Source: Gammaproteobacteria bacterium
Lineage (GTDB): Bacteria; Pseudomonadota; Gammaproteobacteria; Ga0077536
Assembly (NCBI GenBank): GCA_021773835.1
Contig: JAJFJQ010000057.1
Coordinates: forward strand, 272,981 to 336,980
Reading direction: 5' to 3'
Length of the DNA: 64,000 nucleotides
The notes under the pieces are model-generated. The model made no database searches and was not told where the DNA came from. It saw nothing but the letters and a program-made list of their open reading frames with translations. Position 1 is the stretch's first letter. Every line of letters starts with the position of its first letter. The translations under genes were made by a program, and so were the position numbers. This document shows positions 1 to 8,471 of this stretch, piece after piece.

Positions 1-1682
1 AATAAGAAGTCCAATTGTGCTTGGGTTTCGACGCCCTCGGCGACAACTTTCAAGCGCAGCGCAGCGCTCAATGCGACGATAGCGCGCGTGATCGCTTCAT
101 CGTCGCTGTCGCCAGGGATATCACGGATAAATGAACGGTCGATCTTCAATCCGTCGATTGGAAACTTCTTGAGATAGGCTAGCGAAGAGTAACCCGTTCC
201 AAAGTCGTCCAGATAGATGGCCAAACCGAGTGCCTTTAGATCGTACAGGGCGACCTGACTAGCCTCGGTGTCGTCCATTAGCAAACTTTCGGTAATTTCC
301 AGCTCCAATCGATTGGGATCAAATTGCAACTCATAGAGCAGCCCTTCGACCGTCTGCTGGAGATCACCTTGCCGAAATTGGCGCGCGGAAAGGTTAACCG
401 CAACATTAACGTCTTCGATCCCACTTTGGGCCCAGCGTATCGCGTCTTCGCACGCTCGTCGAAGTACCCATTCTCCTATGGGAACGATCAGGCCGGTTTC
501 TTCGGCAACTGGAATGAAGTCGACCGGGGAGACGAGCCCGCGTAGTGAGTGTTGCCAGCGTAATAACGCCTCGACCCCAAGCACCTTCCCCGTTTGAAGG
601 TCAACCTTCGGCTGATAGCAGAGAAACAACTCCTCCCGTTCAATCGCGTGCCGTAGTGCTGATTCGATACTCAGTCGTTCCACAGCTCGCGCATTGAGAT
701 CGGCGGTGAATAACTGATATTTGTTGCGACCCTCATCTTTGGCACGGTACATCGCCGCATCCGCATTGCGGATGAGACCCGTGATTTCGGTTGCATCTGA
801 CGGAAAGAAGGTCACGCCGATACTCGTTGTCGCGTAAATTTCCTGCCCGTGTATTTCTATCGGTTGCTCCAATGATTTAATTATTTTGCGACACACGAGC
901 TCTGCGTCGAACGCAGAACTAATTTCTTCAAGTACGATTGTGAATTCGTCACCGCCGAGACGAGCGATTGTGTCAACTTTGCGTACACACGTTTTTAAGC
1001 GATCGGACACAGCAACGAGCAATTCGTCCCCAACTAGATGTCCGAGGGTATCGTTAATCGATTTAAACCGGTCCAGGTCAAGGAATAACAGTGCAACGAG
1101 ATGACCGCTACGTTCCGCGCGGGAGACGGCCTGGGCCAACCGATCTTGGAACAGTTCTCTATTTGCCAGGCCAGTCAACTTATCGTAGTGCGACAAATAC
1201 GTTAAATGTTGATCAGCTAATTTTCTCTCGATGGCGTAGCGGACTGTTTTTAGAATCAGCGCGCCGTCGCTTTGCCCTTTAACCAGGTAGTCTTGTGCAC
1301 CGAATTTAACCATCTCAACCGCGGCGGGATCGTCATCACAGTGCGTCATAACGATGACCGGCAGATTGTCGCTGGCGAGCACTAGCCGCCGGAGCGTATC
1401 AATACCGTTCGAATCTGGAAGGTCGAGATCGGCGATTATCGCGTGGAAGTTCTCTTCGCCGATTTTCTTGATACCTGCTCCGAGCGTCTCGACGTGCTGC
1501 AGATCGAGCTGACTAGATGTGGTTTCGTCCAATAAGGATCGAATCAGAACCGCATCGCCGGGATTTTCCTCGATCAGTAATAACTTTAACGTTTCGTCCA
1601 AGTTACCGGGGCGGTGCTCACCGGTTCCCCGGTTGATTTCGTACGCGACGACCGGTGCGTAGTCTTCGATCGGCAGCGACAT
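1..1682 (-). CDS. REC-GGDEF-EAL cyclic-di-GMP response regulator (C-terminus cut by window edge)
   Basis: The frame is open from an ATG at 1682 to the left edge, so about 560 residues are visible and the C-terminus is missing. A receiver domain (about residues 30-150) has the likely phospho-acceptor D85 in ADLDLPD and the conserved lysine in LVKG. It is followed by a diguanylate cyclase domain with intact GGDEF (243-247) and an inhibitory I-site RKVD (234-237) at the usual five-residue spacing. A phosphodiesterase domain follows, with EAL (371-373), DDFGTG, KIDRSF and VAEGVET motifs. Both catalytic signatures are intact, so it could make and degrade c-di-GMP depending on phosphorylation. No histidine kinase is adjacent. 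Domain assignment is firm; which activity dominates cannot be read. Confidence 0.93.
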   Translation of the reverse strand, partial: MSLPIEDYAPVVAYEINRGTGEHRPGNLDETLKLLLIEENPGDAVLIRSLLDETTSSQLDLQHVETLGAGIKKIGEENFHAIIADLDLPDSNGIDTLRRLVLASDNLPVIVMTHCDDDPAAVEMVKFGAQDYLVKGQSDGALILKTVRYAIERKLADQHLTYLSHYDKLTGLANRELFQDRLAQAVSRAERSGHLVALLFLDLDRFKSINDTLGHLVGDELLVAVSDRLKTCVRKVDTIARLGGDEFTIVLEEISSAFDAELVCRKIIKSLEQPIEIHGQEIYATTSIGVTFFPSDATEITGLIRNADAAMYRAKDEGRNKYQLFTADLNARAVERLSIESALRHAIEREELFLCYQPKVDLQTGKVLGVEALLRWQHSLRGLVSPVDFIPVAEETGLIVPIGEWVLRRACEDAIRWAQSGIEDVNVAVNLSARQFRQGDLQQTVEGLLYELQFDPNRLELEITESLLMDDTEASQVALYDLKALGLAIYLDDFGTGYSSLAYLKKFPIDGLKIDRSFIRDIPGDSDDEAITRAIVALSAALRLKVVAEGVETQAQLDFL

Positions 1683-2226
1683 CGGCAAATTCCTAGTCGT
1701 TAGCGTCGGGCGAGTTTGGCCCGAGTGGGTGCGTCGACCACTTGCTCGGTTTCACGGCGAGTAAATCGCCGACAGTAGGAGATTTTTGTTAGCAACACCG
1801 AACAAATAGCGGCGCGGCGCGTTGGAACTTTAGCTCTACGGCTCTGCATGTTGGCCAAAGATATTGAGAGAATTCGATGCTCAAATAAAGGCTTATGACA
1901 GAATCTTAATATGCAGGTCGAGCTTTTAAATTTAGCCTAACTGAATTTTCCTCGTAAAATGTCGCCACTGGGCGCCGGAGCGCGACCAACTATGCATATT
2001 GGTGCCATAATATTCAGTGCGTGTGTTGGCAGGCAGGGCCGCGCTCGCTGTATCCAAGCTTGTGATCGGATCGACTAAAAACGGCATTAAGTTGAGCGTC
2101 AGCGCACAACTTTACACTGGATGTCAATCTATTCTTAACCGTCCGAGGCAAGCATATTCGTGCAAAATTTGGCGCGTGAGTTTTCGCGACAATGCACGGG
2201 AGTCATCAGCAAAAAGGGAACTATCA
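1683..2226. other. Intergenic region, no gene seen
   Basis: About 540 bases lie between the divergently oriented c-di-GMP regulator and the secreted-protein gene. An upstream extension of the latter's frame runs from 2017, but it lacks a signal peptide at its start and has no evident ribosome-binding site, so it is treated as leader. The stretch must hold both promoters; I could not assign their boxes with confidence. Confidence 0.4.
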
Positions 2227-3333
2227 ATGAATTTCGTGAAGTTACTTCCACTACTACTTGTTCAAACTTTATTCGTGCAGTATTGCCTCGCAGCCGAGGG
2301 CGGGAGATTCAGGGAGGCTGGTGACGCCCACCAATCTCCTACTGTTCAAAGCGCTAACAAAAATGCGTCCGGGACAACTAAGAGCAACGGATCCGGCCAA
2401 GCCCAAGTTAATCGATTTACGTCGCCGGGGAATAACGCTACCCCACAATCGAAACAAAGTGGTGGCCTGGGCAGCAACAATGTTTCGAACCAACCGCAAC
2501 CGCAAGAAACATTGCTACGAGACCAGCAACCGAGACCGCAGGAAGTCCCACGAGAAACATTGCTACGCAACCAGCAGTCGAAACCTCAGCCGAAACCTCA
2601 GCCGAAACCTCAGCCGACATCACAGCCGACATCACAGCCGTCAGCGCCGGTGCCTGCTGTTGCAGGGATCCTGATCGCGCGAGCGCTCGCTAGCGATGCG
2701 GAAATCGACACTATGCATTTTGTCTCCTCTATGGTGTACCCAGCTACCGATCCGCGGGCGGCTTTCTATGACCCATCAATTGGTGGCGCAAGCATTCCCC
2801 TCATTCCCGGCGAGCCTATTTCAAGCATCCGCAAAGACAGTGCAACCGTTAAGGCTCCTGTTACCGGTCGTGTATACGTCGAGTGGGATTTTTACGTACC
2901 ACAGTCGTTCTACGACCTGCCATGGGGATCGATGCGCTGGAATTCGATTAAGACCTTTCGCGCGTATAACCATCACAAGCGGGAAGTTCGACAGAATACG
3001 TCAGCCACACTGACGTTCTTGCCGCCGTCTGGGACAATGTGGGTACGTGAGGCCGGGCAGTACGTGGGGCCGGCCAGACTCGATGTCAAATACATGCCAC
3101 CGGCTGACACGTGGGTTACCCACCGAATCACCAAGGATTATGACGATATGACCTTAGAGTTTTCCGCCAGCATCAACGGCGAGATAATCGCATCGGCTCA
3201 ATGCGATATGACCTACCTGACTCCAATCGACAACATCGCCGCACTCGTGCATAGCTCAGGCCGAGAAGATGGCGATGATCAACGTAGGCCGACCTTCTTT
3301 GGGTATCGCAATTTGATATTAGGTGTTGAGTGA
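2227..3333 (+). CDS. Secreted protein with Q/P-rich repeat linker and C-terminal beta-rich domain
   Basis: The start at 2227 is chosen because it opens directly into a signal peptide (hydrophobic core LLPLLLVQTLF, probable cleavage after CLA) and has an AGGGA-like ribosome site a few bases upstream. The open frame continues upstream to 2017 without a plausible leader. Residues about 20-140 are low complexity, rich in N, Q, P and S, with repeated ETLLR-QQ blocks and tandem KPQP/TSQP units. The last about 210 residues look like one folded, tyrosine- and tryptophan-rich beta domain. I do not recognise the family; a jelly-roll or concanavalin-like carbohydrate-binding fold is only a guess. The product should be exported to the periplasm or beyond. 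A strong hairpin follows the stop codon. Confidence 0.75.
   Translation: MNFVKLLPLLLVQTLFVQYCLAAEGGRFREAGDAHQSPTVQSANKNASGTTKSNGSGQAQVNRFTSPGNNATPQSKQSGGLGSNNVSNQPQPQETLLRDQQPRPQEVPRETLLRNQQSKPQPKPQPKPQPTSQPTSQPSAPVPAVAGILIARALASDAEIDTMHFVSSMVYPATDPRAAFYDPSIGGASIPLIPGEPISSIRKDSATVKAPVTGRVYVEWDFYVPQSFYDLPWGSMRWNSIKTFRAYNHHKREVRQNTSATLTFLPPSGTMWVREAGQYVGPARLDVKYMPPADTWVTHRITKDYDDMTLEFSASINGEIIASAQCDMTYLTPIDNIAALVHSSGREDGDDQRRPTFFGYRNLILGVE
2581..2640 (+). repeat. Five 12-bp tandem repeat units inside the Q/P linker
   Basis: Three copies of AAACCTCAGCCG (2581-2616) are followed by two copies of ACATCACAGCCG (2617-2640). Each unit encodes four residues (KPQP or TSQP), so gain or loss of a unit changes linker length without shifting the frame. 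Confidence 0.9.
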
Positions 3334-3338
3334 TTGAA

Positions 3339-3374
3339 CAACAAAGCGCGGGACTGAATACCCGCGCTTTGTTG
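3339..3374 (+). terminator. Hairpin after the secreted-protein gene
   Basis: A perfect 14-bp inverted repeat (CAACAAAGCGCGGG and its complement) with an 8-nt loop begins six bases after the stop codon. There is no clear T-tract, only TTG and TT steps in the right arm, so it is a probable but not textbook intrinsic terminator. Confidence 0.65.
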
Positions 3375-3525
3375 AACCTACGCCAAGATAGTCGCAGTCG
3401 TAACAATATTTTAGCCGCAAGATTGACGACCTCAGACGGGAAGCGAGATTGTCGATCACCGCAATGTTGTTACGAACGCTTTGAGAATCGTCCCACGTAC
3501 ATCGTCTGTGCTGCTGGTTTTAATT

Positions 3526-3612
3526 TGGTGCCCGGAGCCGGACTCGAACCGGCACGGCCGTAAAGCCGAGGGATTTTAAGTCCCTTGTGTCTACCAATTC
3601 CACCACCCGGGC
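3526..3612 (-). tRNA. leuZ: tRNA-Leu(TAA)
   Basis: The minus strand reads GCCCGGG at the 5' end, anticodon loop with TAA, a long class II variable arm, a T-arm GGTTCGAGTCC and an encoded CCA. At 87 nt it has the length expected of a leucine tRNA. It is third in the Gly-Cys-Leu array downstream of pgsA, matching the position of leuZ in enteric bacteria. Confidence 0.95.
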
Positions 3613-3685
3613 GCGGTCACTCGATTGCGTTGGCATGCGCAACGTCAACGCCGCCATTATGACGTCCTCGGCGGCGTCCAATAAA

Positions 3686-3759
3686 TGGAGGCTGAAGCCG
3701 GAATCGAACCGGCGTACACGGCTTTGCAGGCCGCTGCATAACCACTCTGCCATCCAGCC
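3686..3759 (-). tRNA. cysT: tRNA-Cys(GCA)
   Basis: The minus strand reads GGCTGGA at the 5' end, anticodon GCA within CTGCAAA, T-loop TTCGATT and an encoded CCA; length 74 nt. It lies second in the Gly-Cys-Leu array, as cysT does in enteric bacteria. Confidence 0.95.
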
Positions 3760-3835
3760 GTCGTGTTGTTGCCGCGGGCCAGCGACATCGTTTCCGTCAG
3801 TCGCGTCCGGCATGACGAATGCATAGGCCCAAACG

Positions 3836-3859
3836 AAAAACCCCGATCGCTTCGGGGTT
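3836..3859 (-). terminator. Intrinsic terminator between tRNA-Gly and tRNA-Cys
   Basis: Read on the minus strand, an 8-bp stem AACCCCGA/TCGGGGTT with a 5-nt loop runs straight into a T-tract. Transcription from pgsA/tRNA-Gly would meet it before the Cys and Leu genes, so these may be expressed by partial read-through or from their own promoter. Confidence 0.75.
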
Positions 3860-3870
3860 CATTCGAGATC

Positions 3871-3946
<76 letters not shown>

Positions 3947-4095
3947 AAATTACTATGGGCATCTAACCGAAAAAAACGCCCGCAACGTTCCCGAACCATG
4001 CGGCCACAACCGATTCGGTGGGCCATTTTAACCCTCGAAGGTGGGCTGTCAAGAATGGGCCGACCGATTGCAGAAATCTCCGGGCAACCACGATC

Positions 4096-4647
4096 TTAAT
4101 TGCGCGATAGTTCCGGCCACGCTGCTAGCAAATACTGCACCATTGACAACAAGGTCAACGCGGTCGCGATGTAGAGAAACAGGAATCCAGCCTCGTATAC
4201 GGGTACATCGCTTACGGACCCAGGTAAGATCAATAACACGATTGCAATCATTTGCGCAGCAGTTTTGACCTTACCGAGATAAGACACCGCAACTTTCGTG
4301 CGCGCGCCAAGCTCGGCCATCCATTCCCGAAGCGCCGATACCGTTATTTCACGTCCGATAATTACCGCCACCGGCATCGCTAACCAAATGCTGGGATCAG
4401 ATTGCAATAAAACTATCAACACTACAGCGACCATTAACTTGTCTGCTACGGGATCGAGAAACGCACCAAGTTTAGAAGTTTGACCGAGTCGGCGCGCAAG
4501 GTAGCCGTCAAGCCAGTCCGTCAATGCAGCTAACGCAAATAGCGCAGCCGCAACTATTCGCGCCCCCCCGATTGGCGAATAGAAAACGATAACAAAGCAC
4601 GGAATTAGCGCGATTCGAAGTAGGCTTAAGGAATTGGGAATGTTCAT
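4096..4647 (-). CDS. pgsA: CDP-diacylglycerol-glycerol-3-phosphate 3-phosphatidyltransferase
   Basis: This 183-residue membrane enzyme makes phosphatidylglycerophosphate from CDP-diacylglycerol and glycerol-3-phosphate, the committed step to phosphatidylglycerol and cardiolipin. The CDP-alcohol phosphotransferase signature is complete: DWLDG, then ARRLG, then G-AFLDPVAD, giving the aspartates that hold the catalytic metals. Several hydrophobic helices span the sequence and the length is normal. Its ATG overlaps the uvrC stop by four bases, so it is translationally coupled. The uvrC-pgsA-tRNA order is conserved in Gammaproteobacteria. Confidence 0.97.
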   Translation of the reverse strand: MNIPNSLSLLRIALIPCFVIVFYSPIGGARIVAAALFALAALTDWLDGYLARRLGQTSKLGAFLDPVADKLMVAVVLIVLLQSDPSIWLAMPVAVIIGREITVSALREWMAELGARTKVAVSYLGKVKTAAQMIAIVLLILPGSVSDVPVYEAGFLFLYIATALTLLSMVQYLLAAWPELSRN

Positions 4648-6488
4648 CGTTCGCTGTTAATTTCGTCGTAAATCTTCTGTGCCAATGTACGGCTGATCCC
4701 GCGCACGCGGCACAAGTCGTCTACCCCCGCCGCACTCACGCCCTGCCACCCGCCAAAATGCCTAATCAACTGTTGCCGTCGTTTTGCGCCGACGCCTGCG
4801 ATCGCATCCAGCGGTGAACGCGAGCGATTTTTTGTGCGCGCTTGCCGATGCGCCGTGATGGCAAATCGATGGGCCTCGTCGCGGATTTGCTGAATAAGTA
4901 GCAAGGCACCCGAGTCTTTCGGAAGCGTTCGCTCTTCGTTCCCATCGTGCACGAGCAGTGTTTCGAGTCCGGCCTTGCGAGTCGTACCCTTTGCAACCCC
5001 TACGATTGGCACGTCTCCAAGTTGCAAATTTTGCATGACTAATACGGCTCGTGCGACCTGACCCTTACCGCCGTCGATCAGTAATAGATCCGGCAGATGC
5101 CCATCGTCGCGCTTGATCCGAGTGTAGCGGCGCTCCAGAGCTTGCTCCATTGCCGCATAATCATCGCCGGCTACAACATCGCGGATATTAAACCGGCGAT
5201 AGTCGGATTTGCGCGCACCATCTTCGTCAAAGACCACACACGACGCAACCGTTGCTTCACCACTGGTGTGGCTCACATCGAAACATTCAATTCGCTGTGG
5301 CATCTCTTCCAAGTCAAGGAAGTCGCGGAGCGCGACCATTCTCCGAACCTGATCGGTGTTCGACGCAATGCGTTGTTCGAGTGCGATATCGGCATTGGTC
5401 TTGGCCATCTCGACCCACTTTGCACGTTCACCACGCACCTCGTGGCGGAGGCGAACCGCAGCGCCACGGCTGTCGGAAAGTGTATCGCGCAACCACTCGG
5501 CATCGTCGATTTCTTCCGAAACGATAATATCCGGCGGGATGTCGCGATCGGTGTTACCGGCGAGATAAAACTGCGGTAGAAATGCGCCCAAAATATCAGC
5601 GCTCGTACTACCGTGAGTGTGCGCAGGGAAAAATACCTTGTTGCCTAAATGACGACCATTGCGGACGAAAAACACCTGAACACAACCCACGTTGCCACGC
5701 ACCCGGCAAACAATGATGTCAAACTCGCCGTTACCCGAGGCAACGTACTGCTCCGATTGTAGGCCTTGCAATTTCTGGATCTGATCGCGTAGACGTGCCG
5801 CACGCTCGAACTCAAGGTTCGCCGCCGCCGCATCCATCTGCGTGGCCAAAGAGCCAATAACCTCCTCTGAGCGGCCATCGAGAAACAGAATCGCACGCTG
5901 CACGTCGTCGTGATATTCGTCGGCGTCTATGAAACCGACACAGGGCGCGGTGCACCGCTTGATTTGATGTTGCAGACAAGGTCTAGAGCGATTTCGAAAA
6001 TAACTATCCTCACACTGGCGTAACATGAATAACTTCTGCAGTAGATTCAGTGTGGTGCGCACGGCGCCAGCATTGGCGAAGGGTCCGAAATATCGTCCTC
6101 GGCCATTACGTGCACCTCGATGAAAGCTTAGTCTCGGGAACTTCTCAGCGCCATCCACGTAGATGTACGGGTAGCTTTTGTCGTCGCGCAAGACAATGTT
6201 GTAGCGCGGCCGCAAATCTTTGATCAAGTTGCTTTCAAGTAAAAACGCTTCGTTCTCTGTACGCGTAACCGTTACCGCGATGCTTTGGATGCCGCTGACC
6301 ATTGAGCGTACTTTCGGCGTCGCATTTGCCTGGCGATTGAAATAGCTCGAAACACGTTTTTTAAGGTGCTTTGCCTTTCCAACATAGATGACGTCCCCTG
6401 AGGCATCCGAGAATCGATAGATCCCCGGTTTCATCGGGAGATCTCGACATTGGGAACGTAGGTCGTCGAACGATACGGGGTCAGTCAC
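4644..6488 (-). CDS. uvrC: Excinuclease ABC subunit C
   Basis: UvrC makes the two incisions around a DNA lesion in nucleotide excision repair after loading by UvrB. The 614 residues show an N-terminal GIY-YIG nuclease (PGIYRF, VIYVGKA), a Cys-rich segment, a UVR motif around residue 210 (FERAARLRDQIQKLQ), an RNase H-like second nuclease (ECFDVSHTSG; LLLIDGGKGQ) and C-terminal tandem helix-hairpin-helix motifs (IAGVGAKRRQQLIRHFGG). Length and domain order are normal. It overlaps pgsA by four bases downstream and the glycosylase gene by four bases upstream. Confidence 0.98.
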   Translation of the reverse strand: MTDPVSFDDLRSQCRDLPMKPGIYRFSDASGDVIYVGKAKHLKKRVSSYFNRQANATPKVRSMVSGIQSIAVTVTRTENEAFLLESNLIKDLRPRYNIVLRDDKSYPYIYVDGAEKFPRLSFHRGARNGRGRYFGPFANAGAVRTTLNLLQKLFMLRQCEDSYFRNRSRPCLQHQIKRCTAPCVGFIDADEYHDDVQRAILFLDGRSEEVIGSLATQMDAAAANLEFERAARLRDQIQKLQGLQSEQYVASGNGEFDIIVCRVRGNVGCVQVFFVRNGRHLGNKVFFPAHTHGSTSADILGAFLPQFYLAGNTDRDIPPDIIVSEEIDDAEWLRDTLSDSRGAAVRLRHEVRGERAKWVEMAKTNADIALEQRIASNTDQVRRMVALRDFLDLEEMPQRIECFDVSHTSGEATVASCVVFDEDGARKSDYRRFNIRDVVAGDDYAAMEQALERRYTRIKRDDGHLPDLLLIDGGKGQVARAVLVMQNLQLGDVPIVGVAKGTTRKAGLETLLVHDGNEERTLPKDSGALLLIQQIRDEAHRFAITAHRQARTKNRSRSPLDAIAGVGAKRRQQLIRHFGGWQGVSAAGVDDLCRVRGISRTLAQKIYDEINSER

Positions 6489-7150
6489 ACCTGCCCCACT
6501 AGGCGTTTTGCTGCTGCAAATACGGCACCGAACATCGGCGCAGTCAATCGTTTGGTTTGGGTGTTATAGCGACTGCAATGGTAGGAGTCGATGAGATTTA
6601 ACTGGTCGCCTAACGCGTGGCACGCCGCATGTGCGAACGGAAATTCTCGTTGGCGATAACTAAGCGCCTTCAAAACAGCGTTATGCGCAATCCGACCGAG
6701 CGCAACAACGACTCCAGGACGCGATACCAGGGCGAGGTCTGCGGCCAAGTATTGGTTACACGTGTCGATCTCCGACGTAGACGGTTTATTAGCGGGCGGC
6801 AGACATTTGACTGCGTTTGTTATTCGACAATTGATCAAGCACAAGTCATCGTCGGCGCGATCACCACGAGGTTGGTTACAAAATCCATGCTCGAACAAAG
6901 TCTGATAAAGCAAAATGCCTGCATGGTCGCCGGTAAACGGTCTCCCAGTGGCATTCGCTCCATGCATACCAGGCGCAAGACCAACGATCAGCAAGGGCAC
7001 GCCTCGCTTACCAAATGGTGCGACCGGTGCAGCGTGGTAACTCGGGTGCGCTTTACGTACCTCGCGCAAGAATTTGGTGAGGCGGTCGCAACGAGTACAG
7101 GAGAGATCGAAGGTTGGGTCATCGGCTGCTGCACTCATCGTCTTAGACAC
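6485..7150 (-). CDS. Family 5 (UdgB-type) uracil-DNA glycosylase
   Basis: The sequence has the family 4/5 signature GLAPGMHGAN followed by TGRPFTGD, with the second active-site loop in the HCSRYN region. Four cysteines fit a 4Fe-4S cluster (C18, C21, C116, C131). Family 5 enzymes remove uracil and some deaminated purines from DNA and lack the usual catalytic acid in motif A, as here. The frame opens with GTG at 7150; an in-frame ATG lies at 7138 and neither has a clear ribosome site. It overlaps uvrC by four bases, so base-excision and nucleotide-excision repair genes appear co-translated. This insertion is absent from the enteric gene order. Confidence 0.88.
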   Translation of the reverse strand: MSKTMSAAADDPTFDLSCTRCDRLTKFLREVRKAHPSYHAAPVAPFGKRGVPLLIVGLAPGMHGANATGRPFTGDHAGILLYQTLFEHGFCNQPRGDRADDDLCLINCRITNAVKCLPPANKPSTSEIDTCNQYLAADLALVSRPGVVVALGRIAHNAVLKALSYRQREFPFAHAACHALGDQLNLIDSYHCSRYNTQTKRLTAPMFGAVFAAAKRLVGQV

Positions 7151-7243
7151 GCACCATAACTACGAGTAGTGAGTAAATTAATCTATCCAAGCTAATTATG
7201 TCGTGCCAGATCTAGGGGCGCGTCTATCAAGCTTCACGTGGAT

Positions 7244-7918
7244 TCAGACACGCCTCGGTCTTGATTCAGCAGCGCTTAGATCGCCCAACTCCGAAAGACC
7301 TTGTGCATTCGCAATCATCGCAAGCTGCACGTCGTTTCGCGCGCCCAATTTTTCGCACAACGCACGCCTGTGATGGGCGATCGTTTTGCGACTTAAGCTC
7401 ATAACGACTGCAATCTCATCCATGTCCATACCTTCACTGATCTTTTGTAGAACCTGTATTTCACGTGTAGATAGATCGTTGAGACCACCGAGCGACCCTT
7501 TTATCGAATCGTTGGCCGCTATCCGCTGTGCAACGTCATGACTGATATACGGCTCACCTGCGGCGACGATATGGATAGCGTGGACCAATTCGTCAGTGTC
7601 AGCGGCCTTGCTCACATAACCAGCACCACCCAATTCCATAAAGCGCCGTGGATATGGTCCTTCCACATACATCGACAAGCCGATGACCTTACAGCTCGGA
7701 TCGCTGCTGACAACACGTCGGGTCGCTTCGAGGCCGCCGATGCCTGGCATATTTAAGTCCATCAATACGATGTCGATATTGCCCCCGCGAACTATCTCTC
7801 GGGCCTGCTCGCCACTATCCGCTTCCGCAGCCACTTTGAAATCGTCAACCGCACTGAGCTTAGCCGCGATGCATCGGCGCACCAAGCGTTGGTCATCCAC
7901 GACTAGAATGTTAATCAT
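7244..7918 (-). CDS. uvrY: GacA/UvrY-family response regulator
   Basis: This is a 224-residue NarL/FixJ-type regulator. The receiver domain has the acidic pair VVDDQ, the phospho-acceptor D54 in LMDLNMPG, and a conserved lysine. The C-terminal LuxR-type HTH starts near residue 147 (LSTREIQVLQ) with the recognition helix around LSRKTIAHHRRAL. Position upstream of uvrC-pgsA identifies it as the GacA/UvrY orthologue, the partner of the BarA/GacS kinase that controls small RNAs sequestering CsrA. The kinase is not in this window. It overlaps the Nudix gene upstream by eight bases. Confidence 0.92.
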   Translation of the reverse strand: MINILVVDDQRLVRRCIAAKLSAVDDFKVAAEADSGEQAREIVRGGNIDIVLMDLNMPGIGGLEATRRVVSSDPSCKVIGLSMYVEGPYPRRFMELGGAGYVSKAADTDELVHAIHIVAAGEPYISHDVAQRIAANDSIKGSLGGLNDLSTREIQVLQKISEGMDMDEIAVVMSLSRKTIAHHRRALCEKLGARNDVQLAMIANAQGLSELGDLSAAESRPRRV

Positions 7919-8447
7919 TCGCGAAGGCCGTGCACGCCTGGCCGGCCGTGTTAAAGAGCCGTGACCATATCAAATGAAATGTCGTTGTGAAATCGGAGGG
8001 TCGAGCTCGCAACCATTCGTCTAAACGTTCGATTTCACACCAGCGACCGTCGAGAATTTCGACCGGATCTGGAATCACCGCTGTTGCTGCAACACAACGA
8101 TAAACCCAGGTAAATTCGTGACCCGTCGCGGCACAGGCATCCAACTTAAACAACGGAATGAGTTTGGTGCTTTGGCCTATTCCCAACTCTTCGTTTAATT
8201 CACGCTGTGCGGCTAGGTCATAATTTTCGGATGTCTCCACATGTCCCGCGGCCGAGGTATCCCATAAACCCGGCGCGCTGTCCTTATCGAGGCTACGCCT
8301 TTGCATGTACAGTTCACCTGTCGCATTAAACACCAATATGTGCACCGCGCGATGTCGTAAGCCGTGTGCGTGTACCGACGCACGGGTCGCGGTCCCGATT
8401 ACTTCGTCATCGCGGTTGACGACATCGAAGATCTCTGACGCTGCCAA
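7911..8447 (-). CDS. Nudix hydrolase (YfcD-like)
   Basis: A complete Nudix box lies near residues 67-89: GHVETSEN, then AAQRELNEELGI, giving the REUXEE metal-binding glutamates. The N-terminal part (EIFDVVNRDDEVIG, HAHGLRHRAVHILVF) resembles isopentenyl-diphosphate isomerase-like/YfcD Nudix proteins. The substrate is unknown. The frame opens with TTG at 8447 without a strong ribosome site, so the start is uncertain. The eight-base overlap with uvrY suggests they share a transcript. Confidence 0.85.
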   Translation of the reverse strand: MAASEIFDVVNRDDEVIGTATRASVHAHGLRHRAVHILVFNATGELYMQRRSLDKDSAPGLWDTSAAGHVETSENYDLAAQRELNEELGIGQSTKLIPLFKLDACAATGHEFTWVYRCVAATAVIPDPVEILDGRWCEIERLDEWLRARPSDFTTTFHLIWSRLFNTAGQACTAFAND

Positions 8448-8471
8448 TCTGCTTCACGCGATGGAGTCGGT

